Assembly (NCBI RefSeq): GCF_021155775.2
Contig: NC_060234.1
Location: 6,334,283 to 6,398,282 of the forward strand
Reading direction: 5' to 3'
DNA: 64,000 nucleotides
Source of the DNA: Neodiprion pinetum
Lineage: Eukaryota > Arthropoda > Insecta > Hymenoptera > Diprionidae
The notes beneath the pieces were generated by a model that saw nothing but the letters and a program-made list of their open reading frames with translations, searched no databases and was not told the origin of the DNA. A program made the translations under genes and the position numbers. Each line of letters starts with the position of its first letter. The stretch's first letter is position 1. Below are positions 1 to 11,204 of this stretch, one piece after another.

Positions 1-2040
1 GGGATGAAAACAGTAGTTGGTTCATTATCCGTTCAATGCATCGATGATCGAAGGTGTACAAAGTCGTTTGATGATTTCGAAGCACTGCAGCTTTTTCGTA
101 TCGATAATAATCTCGAACAAGGACTTTTGAAATTAACGCAATCAACCAAAGTCCAGGAGTTTTACAAAGTGTGATTAAAAATTTTCACTGTATTTGAACA
201 ACGTGTAATTGATGCACGTACAATGTAACTCGTATAATGTACGTGCAGGTTATACCACTGAAATTCTTTAAATATTTGTCGGAAATTAGAACTTAAATAG
301 GAAAGAAATTATGACCATGTGAGAAAAGAGGGAATTAAATTTCATTGCCTCCCCTCAGAATACCGCGAGTCAAGCGCTCAATGCTTGCACAGCTTCCATT
401 CCATCTCGCCCTGGGATACGTGACCAGATTTTCCATCCAGAAGAACCATGCCGCTGCTTTGTGCTGCTGATGTACAACGCTCGGTGACCCGATTTCGTGC
501 CGGTCACCCGTCGCATCCAATCAGCGATCAATTATCCTCCAAAAAAGGACCTCCGCGAAGCTCTTGCGCGTGTGTGGTACTATATGGTGTTGGTTTAGTC
601 GATTACACACCGAAACGGTATGCACGACCCATGAACAACCGGTGCGCACAGACTTTTTACCCCAGGGGGTACCTCATTAATTATTTAACACATTTTTTCC
701 GTCAAATAAGGTAAGAACGCGAATTTATTTTCGCATCAAGGCACCAAATTATTGCAACATTTGCAAGAAAGTGTAGCGCGAGTCATCGTGATAAAGAAAA
801 ATTGTGTCGAGAAAATAGAAGTATATTTTTTGCTTATCTTGTTGAAACTGAGACTAGGTAGGAACCGTTTTTTAGTACCCACGACTAGAAATTTCTCTCT
901 GTGTGGCTTCCTGGCTCCCAGACTTAGCCTCGGATCGATATCTCATGAATTTTTCGTAATCGTACATGTGTGGGTGAAAACCTATCTGGATCTCGTCGCT
1001 GGCACGTTCACCTCGACCGAATTGATGACCGTCCTCAGGTTTACGAGGGAATCTTGCGAGATGAGCTTACTTTAACGAATTTGTTCAGTTACATTTCGTT
1101 GAGTTAAAACTTGCGATGTTTTCTACTTTAATCGAAACTCATTCCATTTTAATTAAAGGTAATGATTGTGGAGTGAAGTAAAGTTCTTGATTACTAGAAA
1201 ATTGGCATGACTATCTAATGGTTTAAATGTTCTCGTTCGTCTGAAGTGTTTTCCAATTCCAATGAGACTAGGGACAAACTCGCAGAACCTTTCCAGAGAG
1301 CTGATTTGTTGATTTCTGATCACCTTACATGATCTAATCATTAGTTGAAAAACTGTATATACAATATTCATGAGACAAGTCACGATTCTCAATCTCCCAT
1401 GTTCGATCCATTGTCATTCCGTAGATATTGATGTCGGGTGAAGGCCAACAAAAGAATCAGAAAGCTGGAACCTTGTTGTTGAAAGCTTGGTTTTCTTGTT
1501 ATCATCGGTTTGAAAGCGTGATTATTTTCAAATAACTCGTAACCTAACAAAATTGTACTAAAACAACTTATCGAAATTAAGGTCCAAAGATCGGAACCCC
1601 ATACAATACTTGTAACCTTTAAGACATGTGAACATCGTTCCAAACAAACTCAGCCGTTGTCTTCTTGCATTAACTCCCAGAAGAACAACCCAGGCATCTT
1701 GAGCGGCACTTTTTCATGATCCAAATTGAATCGGTGTCTGGAAAATGATTTAGATGGCTCGCGATCCGACGATCGACTTTGAACATGGTTTCTTTCATTC
1801 AAACGACGGAACACCGATCGACGTTGAGAACCACTGAAAACTACCGGCTACCTCTGGCACGAAGCTAAGCCAGTCGAGTCTTGAGTACTCTTGAGAGTAG
1901 GACCGTGAAAGCTACTGCCTGCAAATGCAGCCTACCTGGAGTTTGTTCAGGAAACTTCATGGGACACCTCTTCGAGCGGAGTTGCTGACCGTAGAGGGAC
2001 GTAAATAATTCCCGAAAGAAAAAGAGGGAACAGGTTATAT
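1..2040. other. No recognised gene
   Basis: AT-rich DNA with only short, low-complexity reading frames on both strands. I see no domain, splice-framed coding stretch or repeat that I can name. It may be upstream intergenic DNA or an intron belonging to the Frizzled transcript or a neighbour. Confidence 0.5.
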
Positions 2041-2044
2041 CGGG

Positions 2045-2560
2045 TATAGTGCGCATGGCAATAATTTATGCAACGGGCGATTCGAGTCTTGGCGTGGCGC
2101 GTCGTTCGCCTCGCTCGGTACGGTGTGAACTCACACAATACTGGACAACACACCGACCGATCCGCGAATCGATCTCACTGAGCGATCGTCGCGCCACCCC
2201 GACTCGAACCGACCACCGTATATTTTTCAACGAGGGAGAAAAGAACGAATGGAAAGGGAGAGTAACAACCTCTCTACTCGCTTTTGGCCCAGAGTGTACA
2301 CCCATTACGAGTCGAGTGATTTACACGGGGGAGTATATCATAACCCAAACAACGCCAGTCTCTCTCTCTCTCTCTCTCTCCGGACTCATCGTATTCCTGG
2401 CAGCAGCGATGCTAAAACTGATTCATCGTTGGCGATACACCGGGTTCTGCCACTGCAGTATTTGTGGTCGTTCTTTTACCCTCGATCGCCGTTTCGCTTC
2501 TTGTGTTTTTTCAAGTCCTGATTGCGCTGCTGTCTCTGTTTACTTTGTAGTCGCCTTAGT
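2045..2560. other. CpG-rich patch with a TC microsatellite
   Basis: This stretch is visibly richer in CG dinucleotides than its surroundings and holds a short TC-dinucleotide run near 2360-2380. A 172-codon frame on the plus strand (2049-2567) and shorter frames on the minus strand are open here. They resemble no family I know and overlap one another, as expected from a GC-rich patch. It could be a promoter or a 5' noncoding exon, possibly of the downstream Frizzled gene, but nothing in the sequence proves this. Confidence 0.3.
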
Positions 2561-4440
2561 CGATTAGGATTAAGTACCATAATTCTCTTCAGTCTTCTTG
2601 AAGTTGCTGTGGGTTAAATTTTCGATCATGGTAGTGGTCAGGGACGTCGGGTTAGGATGGGTCGTCGATGAGCTTAGTTGTTGATTGGTGAATGTTTATT
2701 GTTCGCGGTTTGCAATGAAATATATCAATCATATTCGTATATATGTAGACATTCTAATGAAAGTTCATCACCTTTATCTGTTTTCAAAACGGTCTTCTAT
2801 TTTTCTTTCTTTTTTTTTTGTCTCAGTTATTCGTTTAGAATGGTAGAAAAGACATTGAAATTCACATTGGATTTTTATTTTCATTGAATATTCTTTTAGC
2901 TACATAATCTACGTAATCTGAATTCATGTATTATAGTTATATTGACGTATATACGTGAAATGATATGTATAATAAACAAACATTTAACGCGGAGGAAACT
3001 TTCTTTGATACGAAGAGAAATATATAGAGAGATGAAACTAGTCGTGCTTCTGATTCAAATAGGTATACGTATGTATGAATATGTTTAATTTCTAAACATA
3101 CAGCTTCCGTATTCTGATGGGATAAACATTTACTTGCTGTATCAGTGCGCATAGAAGCCCTTATTTATTTCAACGAAACATTTTTTTTTTTTTAAGCCTA
3201 AATAAACCAACCGCAGATCACACTTGGACTGCTCAGTGCAAGCTTTGACTTTGAGAAACTGTTTATTTTACGTAATCGTACATGTATGTTCAATTTCTGG
3301 ACATCAAATTTGAAGTGCGCTTACCTTGCGGATTTTTTTTTTTTCATTTTGCCCTGGATTACGCTTAAAAATGTCGAATGATTTGATTGTTTGATACTGG
3401 TACGTTAAAAGCTGCGCGTTTTTGAGACAACTCTCGCGAATTTATCGTCATGGTATTTCGGTGGTCTAAGAGGTCACAAATATCCTTGCGGCGTCCTGCG
3501 GACCGAGTTATCGTGAAACCCAGCCGGGGGTCTTAGAGTCTGCAGTCAGGCGAATTTTTCATTTCACTTTTCACTTTTTATTTGAAAATTCAACGACATT
3601 AATACCCTGCAGACCGTGCAAATGTCCCGCTGCTGTACCACGGCTATATAATATACCCAGCTCATATCTGCTGAATTTATGACTCTGCAGACCATCGTAA
3701 ATATTTAAATCATCTTCCATCCGTTGGACGAGAATCGACTCACTCGGTCGCAGGTTATATACCCGTGCAAACGAGCTCCAGGTTGTTCATGGTGGGCGGT
3801 TTTCTCAGGCATACCCTCGAGTTAACGCTTTGTCCGAGGTCGACCCCTGACCACGTCCACTATTGATACAAAATGATAAATCAATAGTTTAGTATTCATT
3901 TGGGATTTCACCTATATGACCCAGACACTCGCGAAATGTGCTTAAACCGCTTTAGTACCGATCGATTGATGGCTTGCAGAAAGTCCTGACAAGTTGCAAA
4001 TCGAGGCCACGCAACATTCTCGATTGGTCATCAGAGTGAAACGATTCGTTTTAGGCAATAGTTCATATTATGGCTTCTGAAGACGTTTCGAAATGATTGA
4101 CGATCTTTTAGAAATAGGGATACCGCGTCATGTTCGTGATTGCAGGTTGTGTGACCATGGTATTCATTACGTATACAGTAAGCTCAGGAACTTTTATTGG
4201 TTCCTAACATTCGTGAAGCGTGTGCAGCTTTTACTTCTACTGTATTCGAAGAAGTCGCCCTTTTATTCTTATTTATTGTTATAAAAGTTGGTATGGCAAT
4301 ACATATATTTTGATGTTTTTGTATAAAATTACCATTTTAATCTGACGTCAATCGGTGAAAGAAACTCAAGGAAGCCCAAGTATGAACTACAAAAAATGAA
4401 TCCCTTTCTGTGGTGACGATCTTTTCTGTATTTTAAAATC
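2561..4440. other. No recognised gene
   Basis: Mostly AT-rich DNA with several poly-T runs (for example near 2810, 3181 and 3336). Around 3490-3700 the phrase CTGC(A/G)GACC recurs about every 75-100 bases, a very degenerate local repetition. No coding feature is supported. Confidence 0.45.
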
Positions 4441-5000
4441 CTTCATACGTCGTCAAAAATACGAGTCTTTGCACATTCGGAAACCAATCTTTGACCTGAT
4501 CCCCGGCTCGAATATCCATCTCCGTCATTCTTGACCCGTGCGTCTGAAGACGTATACCCTCCGGGGAGTCGGTGATAGGCCAAATCGAACGAGGAAAAAT
4601 TGTTCAATATTACGGTTAGATGGGTTCCCCCCCTCCGCCGGAGCGACTTACGCATGGGAGAGGACGAAATTCCCATCCGTAAATCCCGTCCCTCGGGGGT
4701 ATCGAAATCAGCCCCCTCTATCCATAACCACCCGGTCTTTTCGCCCGTGTACGAGACTTTCGCATTGCCCCGACGCCTCGACACCGCGTGAGTCACGTGT
4801 TTGCGTGGGGTGGTGGTAGGAGGTGCGTATGCCAGGGAAGAAGAGACACCCTCGCTAATTGCTTCGCCCCTCCAACCCCCGCCCGCACTATTACTGGGAC
4901 TCGTTTGATTGACGGGTAGGAATCGAACGCCCTCAAGTTCTGTGTTGGAACCCAGCCACGAACGTAGATAAAATCACGCATCAAATTCGAGTCACGTTTC
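4441..5000. other. CpG-rich patch, unassigned
   Basis: The patch is GC-richer than its neighbours and has overlapping frames on both strands (minus 4443-4796, plus 4538-4819). Neither frame shows a recognisable domain. The overlap means at most one could be coding, and I favour neither. A regulatory or noncoding exon role is possible. Confidence 0.3.
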
Positions 5001-5927
5001 GACTACGAATCAGTCAACCGCGTCGCGTCATCAAGGGGAATCGGGGAACGTGGTAGTACCTTTATCAAGATTTGATTTGATTTTCATGGAGTTGAACACT
5101 TTGCGAGGGTTTCTTTGATCGTCAAATTCGCATTTCAGGTAATTTCAAATTGCAGACAACGAATCCAATAACAATCACGAGCACAACCATCGTAAAATAC
5201 TTTTATCGAATGAGCTGCACTTCTTGTCTTGACGTGGTTCGTTGCGTGTACTGGCAGTGAGTAAAAACATTCCTGGAATAACGCGTCAGCATAAATATGA
5301 CCAAAGATATCGCCGGAGAAATGGAAGTAGCACGTGTTAGCACCTAAAGTATTCAAAATATGACTGTTTATGATACCCTCTTCAGAAATTATCACTCAAC
5401 CTTACGGACTAACTGTGACTTGAAGAAGCAGGAATAACACGTGATCCATAATGAATATTCATTTATTTCTGTTTGTTTGTCAATAGTGTCCATTTGCCTC
5501 GTGCGCATTGCTATTATACAAAGGTCAGAAATGATCACAGTAAGTAAACTATCACATCCCTGCGTTCACGATTGGATTGTGTCGTTGACTACCATTTGGA
5601 ATGTTACATGTTGTTGATCAAATTTAAATCCACCGATTAACCAGAGAAAATTTTGTAACGTGAATATCTTCAGGAAAATCAAACTGTTCGGGGGACATTT
5701 CGAATTCGGTTTGGATCTCTTGAGTCCCTGATTCACTGAACACCTCATGCCTGCAGCGGTGAGATGAAATGAAAGAAGATGAGACGAATCGAAACGAAAT
5801 AAGCGGTGAGGAGAGGAGAAGAGAGCCAGGGTGGGGAGAGTATTTTGCGTCTGAATCTTTCGAATCCCGGAGATCCGGCTCGCCTATCAAACCACACACG
5901 ACGCTCCGGTGGGTGTATGACTGCAGC

Positions 5928-5957
5928 AGCAGCAGCAGCAGCAGCATCAGCAGGCTC
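5928..5957. repeat. CAG trinucleotide microsatellite
   Basis: About seven to eight CAG units interrupted once by CAT. It lies about 90 bases upstream of the TATA-like box. Reading frames through it on both strands give runs of Ser, Ala or Leu and look like artefacts of the repeat. Confidence 0.85.
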
Positions 5958-6044
5958 GTGTTGTTCCTTTCCTCGAGTCGATCCCGACTCGTTCGTGTGT
6001 GGATGGAACCGCTGCAGCACCTTCGATGCATCGCCTCCCACAAC

Positions 6045-6074
6045 TATAAATAGCACCACATTAGGCAGCAGTTA
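6045..6074 (+). promoter_or_regulatory. TATA box with downstream initiator-like CAGTT
   Basis: A TATAAATAG match lies at 6045-6053. An initiator-like CAGTT lies about 25 bases downstream, at 6069-6073, which is near the usual TATA-to-start distance in arthropod promoters. It is about 115 bases upstream of the small secreted-type ORF at 6187 and 1.3 kb upstream of the fz2 coding exon. It could therefore drive either of them, or an fz2 5' leader exon. The call rests on motif and spacing only. Confidence 0.35.
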
Positions 6075-6186
6075 ACAAACGTTAAAACTAACACGGCCTC
6101 CAACAATAACATTTTGCTCCGGTCACGTGGCGCTCCCGCCCCACGCCCCCTGCCCCACGACTATTATAAGACCCGCGACTGCTGCG

Positions 6187-6411
6187 ATGCTGCTTCTACT
6201 ACCACTGCCAATGCTGGTGCTGGTTCTGTCAGCGTCGCTGTGCGATATAACCGATAAAGCTCGGAGTTTGTGGGCCAGTCCTAACGTTTTACAACCTCGC
6301 GATCCGGTCATTGTCAATATAACCAATGGGCAAGTGGCCACCACCACCACCAATCGGCTAGTCGCAGGGTGCATAATGTGCGACATCCTTTATCCGCAGG
6401 ACCTTGAATAA
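6187..6411 (+). CDS. Small ORF with signal-peptide-like N terminus, function unknown
   Basis: This 74-residue ORF starts at the first ATG in its frame after the TATA-like promoter. The first 20 or so residues are very Leu/Val-rich (starting MLLLLPLPML) and end in small residues, as in a signal peptide. The remaining 54 residues contain an N-linked glycosylation sequon (NIT), a run of four threonines and a C-x-x-C pair near the end. I do not recognise a family. It may be a small secreted peptide, the first coding exon of something larger, or chance, since a Leu-rich start is easy to obtain in GC-rich DNA. The promoter-like context is the main reason for listing it. Confidence 0.2.
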   Translation: MLLLLPLPMLVLVLSASLCDITDKARSLWASPNVLQPRDPVIVNITNGQVATTTTNRLVAGCIMCDILYPQDLE

Positions 6412-7340
6412 CAGTGAGAAGAGAACAGACAAGATCACAGTTTTTTTTTGCAGGCATCACTGCCGGGGAAATCATGAGCTCGCGTTCTGGACGATGATGC
6501 GTCATGTATTTCTTGCGGTATGACGAGGCTGTCCATACAGGATGAGTTGGAATTTCTTACCAATTGTCCATTTTCTTTATTTGGATCAATGGTGTTACTG
6601 CACGGTAATATAGCTGTAGAAGCAGTCCTCAGAAATGAAGACCATTATGTTGAACATACTGTTTGATTTTGAGTACATGTGAAACACCTGGTTGTAAACC
6701 AAGCGACGAGTAATGGATTTGTGTCTTTTTTGAATGAATGTTATATTACCAGTCAGCTTCATCACCTTTTACGTTCATCGGTATTTGTTCGTGGATGTTA
6801 TACTTCCAGCTTTGGTAAATACACAAAAGACGATAAATAAAAGTGTATATACGGTAACCGTCATCACCTATAAGTCATAGATAAGAATGTAATTCTCGTT
6901 AGTCGTTCATCTCGAGTCGTCGAGAAGAACTATAACGGAACAAAAACGAAAGAACAAAAAAAAAAGCAAGTAAAGAGAGGATATTTTTTCGACTCCCGAC
7001 TTCTCGGTTCCCAGAATCGTTGTTCGCACCACTCGTGTGTCACGAGTGGTTTCAGAGGCGGCGGTTGTATAGCTGCTAGGTCGAAAATGCGAAGGTGGTG
7101 CGGTGGCAGCGGCAGCAACGACATCCGGTCCCTGCACTGCTATATGCACAAGAAGTTGTTTGCCCCGACGAATTCTTATTTTGACTTGTCGCCCGTCAGT
7201 CGAAGCATACGCATACACACAATTTGTAGTATATACCAGGCGGCTACAGCAGCCTCGTACCGTTGAAAAAAAAAAGATACATTGCACCAAATTGACTGGT
7301 TTATTTACACATTTAATCTCACTGCTTAATTCCAACCGTT
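6412..7340. other. No recognised gene; possible fz2 intron or leader
   Basis: AT-rich DNA up to a CpG-rich stretch at about 7000-7200. The fz2 reading frame happens to stay open back to 7103. No upstream ATG there is preferred, because a splice acceptor at 7352 interrupts this part in the likely mRNA. I infer that it is the 3' part of a 5'-UTR intron. Confidence 0.4.
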
Positions 7341-7382
7341 TTCTGCTTTCAGGCCGAAGTGATGCAACGGACAGGCTTTTGA
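7341..7382 (+). promoter_or_regulatory. Splice acceptor and six-codon uORF in the fz2 leader
   Basis: A pyrimidine tract ending in CTTTCAG at 7352 looks like a strong acceptor, so the fz2 coding exon probably begins at 7353. The 53-base leader between acceptor and start codon contains an upstream ATG (7362) that ends at a TGA after six sense codons (7362-7382), in another frame from the receptor. Such a uORF could lower translation. That effect is an inference, not something the sequence shows. Confidence 0.45.
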
Positions 7383-7405
7383 AGGAGTGCGGTTTCGCCG
7401 TGAAG

Positions 7406-9331
7406 ATGGGTCCCTGTCGAGGCACGACGGGTGCTTTGGTGGCGCTGCTTATCCTCCAGGGAAGCCTTTGGGGCGCGGAATCGGATTCAACTATTGGCGC
7501 GTCGAGCGGAAGTCCCTCGGGATCGGGGCTTGGCTCTTCGAGTTCCGGGGGCCACTCGAGCCTCGGAGGTTCAACGGGTAATGGAAGGTGCGAGGAGATA
7601 ACGATACCGATGTGCAGGTCGATCGGTTACAACCTGACCGCGATGCCGAACGAGCTCAACCACGACACGCAGGAGGAGGCCGGCCTCGAGGTCCATCAGT
7701 TCTGGCCCCTGGTCGAGATAAAGTGCTCGCCGGACCTCAAGTTCTTCCTCTGCTCGATGTACACGCCGATCTGTCTGCCGGAGTACTCCAAGCCGCTTCC
7801 GGCCTGCAGAAGCGTCTGCGAGAGGGCGAGAGCAGGCTGCGCACCGCTGATGCAGCAGTACGGGTTCTCCTGGCCGGAGCGGATGGCCTGCGAGCGGTTG
7901 CCAAATCACGGAGACCCGGAGAACCTCTGCATGGAACAGGACAACCACACTAGCAGCGCTGCTAGCAGCGCCCCCATGCCGCCCCCACCACGGCCGACGA
8001 AGCCGTCGAGGCCGACGCAGCCGCCGAGGTGCAAGCCGGGTAAAAATCAAAAAAACTGCCAAAATCCCCCAGGGGAAAGGGCGAGGGAGTGCGCGTGTCG
8101 ATGCAGAGCACCTCTCGTACCTCTGGGGGTCGGCGGGGCGGTAAGCAGCGTGGCCGTCGGGGGGGCGCCAAGTCTGGGGGTGGGGATGGGTCTGGGACTC
8201 CCGCAGGACATTGCCGGGGTCCCAGACTGCGCCCTACCCTGCCACGGCGCGTTTCTCACCCACGAGGAACGCGGGTTCGCGGCGGTCTGGCTCGCACTGT
8301 GGAGCGGCCTTTGCGCCGCAAGCACTCTCATGACCGTGACCACCTTCCTGATCGACACCCAACGCTTCAAGTACCCTGAACGGCCGATCGTTTTTCTCTC
8401 GGCGTGTTACTTCGTCGTGTCGCTGGGTTACCTGGCACGCAGCGTCCTAGGGCACGAGGAGATCGCTTGCGAGGGTCCGGCACTAAGGTCCGGGGCCCAA
8501 GGCCCTGGCGCCTGCGTCACGGTATTCTTGATGATATACTTCTTCGGTATGGCATCGTCGGTCTGGTGGGTCATACTCGCGTTCACTTGGTTCCTCGCCG
8601 CCGGTCTCAAGTGGGGTAACGAAGCGATCGCCTCCTACTCCCAGTACTTCCACCTCGCAGCCTGGCTCGCCCCGACGGCCCAGACCGTTTGGGCCTTACT
8701 GGCCGGCGGCGTCGCCGGCGATCCGGTCGCCGGAGTTTGCACCGTCGCTCCGGAGGGCGTTCGCACCTTTATTCTGGCTCCGCTACTCGTCTATCTGCTA
8801 TTGGGCACGAGCTTCCTGCTGGCCGGGTTCATCAGCCTCTTCCGGATCCGGTCGGTCCTGAAACGTCAGCCCGGCGCGAAGGCCGACAAACTCGAGAAGC
8901 TCATGATTCGCATCGGCGTTTTCTCGGTCCTTTACACCGTGCCAGCTAGCGCGGTCCTTGCCTGTCACCTATACGAGTCCACCCTCAGGGACGAGTGGTT
9001 AAGGTCCCTGGCCTGCCCTTGTCAGCCGCGGGCACGACCTCTCTACTCGGTTCTCATGCTCAAGTACTTCATGGCCCTTGCGGTCGGCATCACCTCCGGT
9101 GTATGGATATGGAGCGGGAAGACCCTCGACTCCTGGCGGCGGCTGTGGCGTAGACTCTTCGGATCGGGCCCCGGCAACACCGGCGTCAAGGGGGGTGTCG
9201 GCCGCGCTGGGCCTCAGTACCCCCCACCACCCGCCGGCGGGGCTCTTCTCCCACCCGGCAGCGTAGCCAGCGCTTCTCAGCACCACCTTCACCACCACGT
9301 GCTCAAGCAGCCGCCCCTCTCGCACGTATGA
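7406..9331 (+). CDS. fz2: Frizzled-2 Wnt receptor, intronless coding exon
   Basis: A complete 641-aa seven-pass Wnt receptor of the plasma membrane. The ATG at 7406 is chosen because a signal peptide (about residues 1-24) follows it. A Gly/Ser linker leads to the cysteine-rich Wnt-binding domain at residues 62-175, with all ten conserved cysteines (62, 70, 107, 116, 123, 134, 138, 145, 162, 175) and sequons at N76 and N180. A Pro-rich linker follows. Seven membrane segments lie at roughly 291-316, 328-345, 370-396, 413-435, 455-478, 503-520 and 545-569. The Dishevelled-binding KTxxxW motif is at 572-577. The tail ends in a His-rich stretch and LKQPPLSHV, a signature I associate with insect Fz2 rather than Fz1. 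The coding region is GC-rich, unlike its flanks. I see no frameshift or missing key residue. Confidence 0.95.
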   Translation: MGPCRGTTGALVALLILQGSLWGAESDSTIGASSGSPSGSGLGSSSSGGHSSLGGSTGNGRCEEITIPMCRSIGYNLTAMPNELNHDTQEEAGLEVHQFWPLVEIKCSPDLKFFLCSMYTPICLPEYSKPLPACRSVCERARAGCAPLMQQYGFSWPERMACERLPNHGDPENLCMEQDNHTSSAASSAPMPPPPRPTKPSRPTQPPRCKPGKNQKNCQNPPGERARECACRCRAPLVPLGVGGAVSSVAVGGAPSLGVGMGLGLPQDIAGVPDCALPCHGAFLTHEERGFAAVWLALWSGLCAASTLMTVTTFLIDTQRFKYPERPIVFLSACYFVVSLGYLARSVLGHEEIACEGPALRSGAQGPGACVTVFLMIYFFGMASSVWWVILAFTWFLAAGLKWGNEAIASYSQYFHLAAWLAPTAQTVWALLAGGVAGDPVAGVCTVAPEGVRTFILAPLLVYLLLGTSFLLAGFISLFRIRSVLKRQPGAKADKLEKLMIRIGVFSVLYTVPASAVLACHLYESTLRDEWLRSLACPCQPRARPLYSVLMLKYFMALAVGITSGVWIWSGKTLDSWRRLWRRLFGSGPGNTGVKGGVGRAGPQYPPPPAGGALLPPGSVASASQHHLHHHVLKQPPLSHV

Positions 9332-11200
9332 CGTCACCAGTCGGCGGGGGGCGACATGAGCACCGCGGGTTGCGAGCACCAGGAAAGACCGTCCGCGCTT
9401 AGCAACTACGGACCCATTTAGCCCTTCGCCCCGGCCTCCAGGAGGCACGCGTCCTCGACTCACCAACAACCACCCACCTCCCACACCGCTCCTCACACTC
9501 CTCACACCGCTCCTCACACACCCCATTCAGCAGCTACCATTTACTCGAGGAGGTCACTCGCGTCCACCATGGGACCACTCACTCCGGCCCATGCTCTCAC
9601 ACCGTCCTACAATCAGGCCACAGAGGTGTGAGACGAGGAGCGGGATCACCGTAAGGGATTCTCTATTGGCAAGGCAGTCTCAAAAATTACGGTGTTTGAG
9701 AAAAACATTTTTTCACCGAAATTCTCGCATCTCACACGATAAAGATCGAACAATGTCTCGTTACGGTGGTTTCTTTCGTTTTGTTGTAGCTCTGATATCA
9801 TCCATTTTCGATTTTTCGTTTCTTAATATATTTATTTTATAGAAACTTAAATTTGACTCGAAGACAGCGCAATTCTGACCGTTAATTTTTTTTGTCCTCT
9901 CATGACGACACTTTTTATCATTGTAGGTACAGTACGATTATATATATCTGAAGTTTGAAAGACTATCGATAAAGTTTATCGGTTCAATGGATAGATTTGT
10001 ACATTCGGTATCAACAATGTCTTTGCACAACGAATATCTACTTTCATTTTTGCACATTTCAAAAATTGTTTTCCGGCAGTTTTATTCTCATACATTTCTC
10101 GCAATCGGACGCAGTGATGAAATGAAAAATGCATATTTTTGAGATTTCGATTCGAAATATTTTTTTCGAACACCTGGAAAATTAAAAAAAAAAAATGCCC
10201 GCCTGTTTGAGGCTTATGTGAAACATATGTCGCGTGTACATACATGGAGAAAACCATGGAAAGATGATGGTGAGGAGTTGTGTTCAAAACGTGAATCAGC
10301 TAGTCTGATTTTAATACCTAAATTTACTCGAGAGCCTCGAGTGAGTGTCAGAGCTTTTGCCAAAATGTCTTTATTCACTATCCGCCATCCGATACGTCTC
10401 AGATAAAATTATCGATAGATATTTCTTCACCTCTGTTGCTCATGGACATTCGGTACTCTGTTGCACGGTGGATATTTTCCGGAGGAACCAGTGTCTGAGT
10501 TTGATACGAATCGTTCGAAAATACGCTATCTTACTGCTCATTCGATGTGAACCAGTGGTAAATAAGAGTAAATTAATGATTGCAAAGTGTAAATATCACG
10601 AAAAAATCCGATTTGGAGTGACTTGAATGTACCAAAATCCTGAAATTATCGAACTAAAGTTTCCGTTTTGTACATTTTTATGAATCGTACGAATATCTTG
10701 AAATTTCCAAGTTGACCGTGAAGTAAAAATTCTCGTTCACCAAATGAACAAAATTTGAAATAAAATATTCTGGGTCCCCGTAATTTCCCGCGCGCTCAAA
10801 ATTTAGGAACCGATAAAAAGTAGAAGCATATTCGATTATAAATCCTAAACAATATAAAATGAGGAGAAAGAAATACATGACTAGCTATAAGAGTTGGCTA
10901 TACAGGATGGTCCTGCAGCGCTTGCCGAAATACGTAAATCCCGTGTCTTAGAACGAGCCTAGAGCCGAAAAAATCTTGCGTCGTCGGCGTGAATGGTTTA
11001 ATTATTGTTAACGTTTTCTTTCTTTTTATTTTCTTTAAAAATAAAAAATAAGAAAGGAAAGAAAACGAAAACTATATTGTGAGTTGGATCGTCTTGGAAC
11101 ACTGAAACGCCTCGTCGACCGGAAGTAGATATGTCTTGACGCTAGGCTCCTTCTCCTATTATATTACTATGTACTATGTAAACCCGCCACATAATTCTTT
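9332..11200 (+). other. Probable fz2 3' UTR and flank
   Basis: The first 250 bases after the stop codon remain GC-rich and CA/CT-rich, then composition drops to AT-rich. No other gene is visible. Several AATAAA-like signals lie further downstream, but I cannot choose a cleavage site. Confidence 0.4.
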
Positions 11201-11204
11201 CATC

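Noticed and set aside
7103..7405. Upstream extension of the Frizzled frame by 101 codons
   Set aside because: It crosses a strong splice acceptor at 7352 and lacks signal-peptide logic. The ATG at 7406 is followed at once by a signal peptide, as expected for Frizzled.
7571..8370. Long minus-strand frames across the Frizzled gene
   Set aside because: Arg/Pro/Ala-rich antisense shadows of a GC-rich coding region, with no domain.
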